A program made the translations under genes and the position numbers. DNA of 64,000 nucleotides from Cytophagales bacterium (GTDB lineage: Bacteria > Bacteroidota > Bacteroidia > Cytophagales > Spirosomataceae): NCBI GenBank assembly GCA_013298025.1, contig JAAFJE010000018.1, positions 1-64,000 on the forward strand. Reading direction: 5' to 3'. A model generated the notes under the pieces. It had not been told where the DNA came from and searched no databases. It worked only from the letters and a program-made list of their open reading frames with translations. The first letter of the stretch is position 1. Each line of letters opens with the position of its first letter. Shown piece after piece: positions 60,342 through 64,000 of the stretch.

Positions 60342-60380
60342 CATTACTTGTGGTAGCAATGCCACCAGTACTTGCAGCAA

Positions 60381-60420
60381 ACAAAGGCATAAATCACCAA
60401 GGTGGTTTATGCCTTTTGTT
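60381..60420 (+). terminator. Terminator hairpin after infC
   Basis: A long stem (60381-60398 with 60401-60419) carrying one wobble and one bulge, with AA as its loop, then TTT. It may end the infC transcript so that rpmI-rplT rely on their own promoter, or allow partial read-through. Confidence 0.7.
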
Positions 60421-60468
60421 TTACTAAAAAAGAATCTTTGTTTTTACACAACTAATCAAGTTTTTTTG

Positions 60469-60476
60469 TATTTTTG
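60469..60476 (+). promoter_or_regulatory. Putative -7 element for rpmI-rplT
   Basis: TATTTTTG fits TAnnTTTG and lies 72 bases before the rpmI ATG. A TTG at about 20 bases is missing, but T-rich DNA is upstream. Confidence 0.4.
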
Positions 60477-60493
60477 CAGACTATTTTACGAAG

Positions 60494-60509
60494 CCTCTTT
60501 TTAAAGAGG
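60494..60509 (+). promoter_or_regulatory. Leader hairpin before rpmI
   Basis: CCTCTTT (60494-60500) and AAAGAGG (60503-60509) form a 7-bp stem in the 5' leader of rpmI. L35/L20 operons are commonly autoregulated by L20 binding such leaders; this hairpin is a candidate, not proven. Confidence 0.35.
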
Positions 60510-60547
60510 TCGCTTAATACTTTTTTTCATTTTAAACGTTTAACAAA

Positions 60548-60742
60548 ATGCCAAAAATTAAAACTAAGTCAGGGGCGAAAAAACGCTTCAAATTGACTGG
60601 AACAGGCAAAATCAAGCGTAAACACGCTTTTCACAGCCACATTTTAACAAAAAAATCAACTAAACGTAAGCGTAACTTAGTACACGACACGCTTGTAAGT
60701 TCTGCTGATTTAGACAGAGTAAACTTGATGTTGGTATTGTAA
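60548..60742 (+). CDS. rpmI: 50S ribosomal protein L35
   Basis: This 64-aa basic protein has the L35 signature [20 protein letters not shown] and [19 protein letters not shown], then [10 protein letters not shown]. It is a component of the large subunit. It precedes rplT by 95 bases and probably shares its transcript. Confidence 0.97.
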   Translation: MPKIKTKSGAKKRFKLTGTGKIKRKHAFHSHILTKKSTKRKRNLVHDTLVSSADLDRVNLMLVL

Positions 60743-60837
60743 TTTTCCTTCATCAGTAATTTAGTTATTGTTCAACCAGAAACTTGGCTTAGAAGCTTTC
60801 CATAAGAAACGCCAACTTTCAAAAAACAAACAAAAAT

Positions 60838-61182
60838 ATGCCACGTAGCGTCAACCACGTAGCGTCAAGAGCAAGACGTAAAAAAGTGCTTAAATTAGCC
60901 AAAGGTTTTTACGGAAGAGGTAAAAACGTATGGACAGTAGCAAAAAACAAGATTGAGAAAGGTCTTCAATTTGCTTACCGTGACCGTAAGGTTAAGAAAA
61001 GAGATTTCCGTGCTTTGTGGATTCAACGTATCAACGCCGCAGCACGCCAAGAAGGTTTGTCTTACTCAGCTTTGATGGGTAAAGTACACAAATCTGGTAT
61101 TGAGTTAAACAGAAAAGTATTAGCCGACTTAGCCATGAACCACCCAGAGGCGTTCAAAGCAGTAGTTGCTAAAGTAAAATAG
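60838..61182 (+). CDS. rplT: 50S ribosomal protein L20
   Basis: This 114-aa basic protein binds 23S rRNA early in assembly. It is conserved throughout: [60 protein letters not shown] and [17 protein letters not shown]. It is the last gene of the operon and is followed by a strong terminator at 61187. Confidence 0.98.
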   Translation: MPRSVNHVASRARRKKVLKLAKGFYGRGKNVWTVAKNKIEKGLQFAYRDRKVKKRDFRALWIQRINAAARQEGLSYSALMGKVHKSGIELNRKVLADLAMNHPEAFKAVVAKVK

Positions 61183-61186
61183 CCTT

Positions 61187-61218
61187 AAAAATCCCAAGCA
61201 TTGAGCTTGGGATTTTTT
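61187..61218 (+). terminator. Intrinsic terminator after rplT
   Basis: AAAAATCCCAAGC (61187-61199) and GCTTGGGATTTTT (61205-61217) with a short loop and T-run. The palindrome also has an A-run, so it can serve the convergent lipoprotein gene. Confidence 0.9.
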
Positions 61219-61223
61219 GTTTA

Positions 61224-62030
61224 TTAGCATCCTACACTCGTGTGCCAAGCTATTTTTTTGAGTAAACTTCCTTTCTCAGCTGGTTTCGACAAATACAAGG
61301 CTGGCTCAAATACATTGTAATGATTGGTCATATTAAGCAATAAGTCCACAATGCCATCTCCGTCAATATCTCCCACAAACAACACGCTTGGAATAGCGTC
61401 TTCAAAACCCTCGATTGTTTCGAGAAGAGTTATGGGCATTTTTCCTTGTATCTCCGCTTTGATAAACAAGCGATAGTTGCGATAAGTTATTTCCTCACTT
61501 TCAGGATATTTTGTTTGAATGCCCGTGGCATACAATTGGTAGTTGATGCCTTGGTATGTAAATGAAAGAGTATCGTTGGGATGTAGCTCTTTTTCTGAAA
61601 AACCCAGAGATTCGACAGTTCTATCGTTCAGGAATGTCTGAGATTGGATGAGGAAAACACAAGAGTCTTTTAGGGAGGTGCTAACTTCCCAGCCTGTTTT
61701 TTCACCATCGGCATCGACTATTTCGTCATGCACTTGCTTGACGTTGACTTTGCTAGAAGCGAGGTAATAATGTTTCCCTGAAAAAAATAAGCCAATCCAC
61801 GTCATTTTGTCTGCATTCTGCCATACTTCATCGCCATGAAAATAACCTGTGTATAGTAATGGAATAGGGCTTTTGTTAATCGTATCGGGCTTAATTGCGG
61901 TGGTATCTTTTATAACCGCTTGTGCTGGCGGTTGATTTATTGCACTATCATTTATTTGTGTTTTTTCGTGGGAAGATGAAGAACAAGATAGCGTCAAAAA
62001 AATACATAGTGAAATGAACGACTGTTTCAT
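61224..62030 (-). CDS. Lipoprotein of unknown function with a calcium-type loop
   Basis: This 268-aa exported lipoprotein has a signal peptide and lipobox LTLSC at about Cys16. The mature part begins with a low-complexity Ser/Pro/Asp/Thr linker. The rest is beta-rich (YTGYFHGDEVWQNADKMTWI, GINYQLYATGIQTKYPESEE) and ends with a DIDGDGIVDLLLNMT loop that resembles FG-GAP or dockerin calcium loops. I do not recognise a named family. It is convergent with rplT. Confidence 0.75.
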   Translation of the reverse strand: MKQSFISLCIFLTLSCSSSSHEKTQINDSAINQPPAQAVIKDTTAIKPDTINKSPIPLLYTGYFHGDEVWQNADKMTWIGLFFSGKHYYLASSKVNVKQVHDEIVDADGEKTGWEVSTSLKDSCVFLIQSQTFLNDRTVESLGFSEKELHPNDTLSFTYQGINYQLYATGIQTKYPESEEITYRNYRLFIKAEIQGKMPITLLETIEGFEDAIPSVLFVGDIDGDGIVDLLLNMTNHYNVFEPALYLSKPAEKGSLLKKIAWHTSVGC

Positions 62031-62106
62031 AAAGAATTGTCAAGATTGATTTTTAAGGTTTACGAAAGAAAATAGGCTAACATCGAAATATCGCTTATAA
62101 CGCAAT

Positions 62107-62253
62107 TTATGATAGTTTTCTTTTCCTCCTACAAGCTTCACTGCAATATTTTACTTCGTCCCATACTTTTTCCCACTTCTTTCGCCAAGTAAACGGACGC
62201 TGACAAACCGTGCAAAGTTTTTCGGGTAAATGTTCTTTTTTGACTTTTTTCAT
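62107..62253 (-). CDS. DUF2256 mini-protein
   Basis: This 48-aa protein has ATG 62253 and TAA at 62107-62109. It has four Cys in the DUF2256 pattern: [20 protein letters not shown], then [20 protein letters not shown]. The Cys spacing (CxxC ... CxxxC) suggests a small zinc knuckle. Function is unknown. It is too short for many gene finders. Its 5' end overlaps the opposite-strand promoter for the XRE/S24-like gene (62240-62270). Confidence 0.85.
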   Translation of the reverse strand: MKKVKKEHLPEKLCTVCQRPFTWRKKWEKVWDEVKYCSEACRRKRKLS

Positions 62254-62270
62254 ACACTATCTTATTTTTG
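62240..62270 (+). promoter_or_regulatory. Bacteroidota-type promoter for the XRE/S24-like gene
   Basis: TTG (62240-62242), exactly 20 bases, then TATTTTTG (62263-62270). Predicted start near 62275 gives a 95-base leader to ATG 62370. It overlaps the start of the DUF2256 gene on the other strand. Confidence 0.6.
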
Positions 62271-62369
62271 TAATAATTCTGTCCATTGGCATTCTTGAAA
62301 ATATCTTGTAATTTTAGACAACCGAAACAACGATACCTTCACACGCATTGCCTGTACAACTGAAAAAGT

Positions 62370-63395
62370 ATGTCGATAGTTAGTAATAATATCAAATATT
62401 TACGTCGCCTGAATGGCCTAACACAAGAACAATTTGCTAGACGAATTGGTATAAAACGCTCTTTGTTAGGTGCCTATGAAGAGGCACGAGCCAATCCTAA
62501 TCTTGAAAATCTAAAGATGATTGCCCAAGTATTTGGTACGTCTGTCGATGCCCTGATTAAAACTGATATTCGTAAGATACGTGATACGCCAGGCTTGATT
62601 GGCGGTAGCACGTCGCCCAATCCGTATAAAATTATGCCCGAAGCACAGCAACCTGTGCCTGTAGGCAATATTATTGCCGATTTGCTTCCGTCGGTTGTAG
62701 CACCCAGTCAAACTGCCGTGCCAACACCACCAGCCTCTCCTGTGCCAGTGCCAGCCATCCAAAAAGTGGTAGAAAAATATTACCGCACACCTCAGCAGGT
62801 GCGTTTAGTATCGCAACGGGTAGTACCCAAAAAATTTAGCTTTCAAGAATTTGACAAAGAGCCCAACACGCCTGTAGCTCCGCCTGTTGTACCAACCATT
62901 GCCGAACAAAACTCTCACGAAAAGACGGAAACCGTCCCTTTGGTCAGTATCGCACAGCAGAACGAATACCTGCATAAATACCCCCAAAACCGCTTTCTTG
63001 ATAGCCTGCCAGGCCTCAGCATTCCGAACCTGAGTGCCGACAAACGCTACAGGGCTTTCGAGATGGGAACAGACTTCCCCTTGGCACAAGCCATTGTTGT
63101 GGGACATTTGGTGCAAGACTGGAACAATATCAAAGATGGCAAACATTATGTGTTGGTAGCACCCCAACATGGCGTGTTGTATCGACGGGTCTATAGCCAA
63201 GCCAAAATCAAAGGCACATTGCTGCTCAGTTCAGACGAAGCTCATATTTCGAGCACGGAAATAGCCCTCAAAGACCTTGCCGAATTGTGGGAATGTACGG
63301 CTTTTGTGAGCTATACCATGCCAGAGCCACGCTTGCCTCTCGACCATATCAAGAAAATGGTACAAGACCTCAAGCAAGAGCTTGACCGCTTGTAA
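62370..63395 (+). CDS. XRE-family HTH regulator with S24-like C-terminal domain
   Basis: This 341-aa regulator has a Cro/CI-type HTH at residues 1-65: NNIKYLRRLNGLTQEQFARR with IGIKRSLLGAYEEARANPNL. A long Pro/Val-rich linker (about 75-190) leads to a S24/LexA-like beta domain (about 205-315; AFEMGTDFPLAQAIVVGHLV, DGKHYVLVAPQHGVLYRRVY, GTLLLSSDEAHISSTEIALK). The catalytic Ser of GDSM is replaced (GTDF, residues 233-236) and the Lys position is Arg272-Arg273. Self-cleavage is therefore unlikely. It may bind a ligand or partner. Target genes are unknown. Confidence 0.85.
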   Translation: MSIVSNNIKYLRRLNGLTQEQFARRIGIKRSLLGAYEEARANPNLENLKMIAQVFGTSVDALIKTDIRKIRDTPGLIGGSTSPNPYKIMPEAQQPVPVGNIIADLLPSVVAPSQTAVPTPPASPVPVPAIQKVVEKYYRTPQQVRLVSQRVVPKKFSFQEFDKEPNTPVAPPVVPTIAEQNSHEKTETVPLVSIAQQNEYLHKYPQNRFLDSLPGLSIPNLSADKRYRAFEMGTDFPLAQAIVVGHLVQDWNNIKDGKHYVLVAPQHGVLYRRVYSQAKIKGTLLLSSDEAHISSTEIALKDLAELWECTAFVSYTMPEPRLPLDHIKKMVQDLKQELDRL

Positions 63396-63570
63396 TGATT
63401 GCCATTCGTAGAGCAAAAACCGTTGTTGGTAGAGAATCTGTTTAAGTTTTCGGAAAATCCCTTTTTTTCGTCAAGTGTGTCATCTATTTTAGTCGGAAGC
63501 AAACCTTCTTGCTTGGCTTGCTGTTTGCTATGTAATGATTAAATGACTCACATTGTTATTAAAAAAGTAT

Positions 63571-64000
63571 ATGTTTGATTTTTCCAAGAAACTTCGTGTA
63601 TTCTTTGCTCTTTTCTTGTTGCCTAGTCTTTCGATGCCCTTAGTGCAGGCACAAGCCATCAAGCCCATGCCTACAGGCGAAATGCTTTTAAATCTCAAAA
63701 AATTGAACGTACTCGGTTCGGCACTGTACATCGCAGCCCATCCCGACGACGAAAATACGATTATGCTTTCGTGGTTGGCAAAAGAGCGAAAAGTACGTAC
63801 CTCGTACCTTTCACTTACGAGAGGCGATGGTGGCCAAAACCTCATTGGGGCCGAACAAGCCGAATTGTTGGGGCTTATTCGCACCCAAGAACTTTTAGCC
63901 GCTCGTGCCATAGACGGCCCAGAGCAGTATTTTACCAGAGCAAATGATTTTGGTTTTTCAAAAAATACCGAAGAAACCCTTGAGGTATGGGGCAAAAGTA
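63571..64000 (+). CDS. PIG-L-family deacetylase (LmbE-like), truncated by window edge
   Basis: From ATG 63571 the frame is open to the right edge (143 codons visible). A signal-like N-terminus (VFFALFLLPSLSMPLVQAQA) precedes the PIG-L core: SALYIAAHPDDENTIMLSWL holds the zinc-binding HPDDE (AHPDD) motif, then TRGDGGQNLIGAEQAELLGL and IRTQELLAARAIDG. Members remove N-acetyl groups from GlcNAc-type compounds. The exported, long forms typical of Bacteroidota are of unknown substrate. It is truncated only by the window. Confidence 0.9.
   Translation, partial: MFDFSKKLRVFFALFLLPSLSMPLVQAQAIKPMPTGEMLLNLKKLNVLGSALYIAAHPDDENTIMLSWLAKERKVRTSYLSLTRGDGGQNLIGAEQAELLGLIRTQELLAARAIDGPEQYFTRANDFGFSKNTEETLEVWGKS

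Noticed and set aside
63528-63995. 155-codon minus-strand frame near the right edge
   Set aside because: The plus strand encodes a clear PIG-L deacetylase start with a HPDDE motif across the same bases; the minus frame is its shadow.

Overview
The window reads as chromosome of a Bacteroidota bacterium, most likely Cytophagales (Spirosomaceae-like). The evidence is a moderately AT-rich sequence, almost no Shine-Dalgarno sites, several Bacteroidota-type promoters (TTG, about 20 nt, TAnnTTTG), a lipoprotein Omp85 protein (TamL), a type IX secretion sorting tail, small DUF proteins typical of the phylum, and the thrS-infC-rpmI-rplT order. No tRNA, rRNA or CRISPR array was seen. Exact taxonomy is an inference.

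Layout. 0-1.5 kb is an IS scar: the end of an ISAs1-type element (minus strand, running off the left edge) sits inside orfA of an IS3-family element whose orfB and right end remain. 1.5-11 kb holds an rRNA-type SpoU methyltransferase, divergent tamL, and a TolC/MFP/RND efflux operon. 10.7-19.7 kb holds pabB, alaS, a MerR-like regulator, a TonB-dependent receptor, a GNAT and glyoxalase-fold pair, and dprA. 19.8-25.8 kb is a small plant-polysaccharide locus (five-bladed propeller glycosidase, GH2, PL11 rhamnogalacturonan lyase). 26.4-30.8 kb holds an AraC regulator divergent from aldehyde dehydrogenase plus DUF779, and a zinc alcohol dehydrogenase.

30.9-37.9 kb is one 2317-residue secreted metzincin protease with seven 558-bp tandem repeats, four apparently identical, and a T9SS tail. 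39.7-42.8 kb is an accessory island: Doc-type toxin with antitoxin, an AlbA_2/ATPase regulator and an orphan gene bounded by attC-like sequences. 42.8-49.8 kb is a minus-strand group of exported hydrolases (amidohydrolase, M1 and S9 peptidases, GH29 fucosidase). 50-54.7 kb holds a desaturase strikingly like eukaryotic dihydroceramide delta-4 desaturase, a Tat-exported sugar isomerase-like protein, an EVE protein and an unrecognised exported protein. 54.8-64 kb holds an RNA-type methyltransferase, a candidate 21-codon mini-gene with its own strong promoter, a TPR lipoprotein, thrS-infC-rpmI-rplT, a lipoprotein, a DUF2256 mini-protein, an XRE/S24-like regulator, and the start of a PIG-L deacetylase cut by the right edge.

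The items most worth follow-up are the DEGS1-like desaturase, the promoter-driven 21-codon ORF at 55945-56010, the attC-like cassette island at 39.7-42.8 kb, the identical tandem repeats in the giant protease, and a promoter placed so that the TPR lipoprotein mRNA would be leaderless. All coordinates, alignments and motif positions were read by eye; no database search was run.
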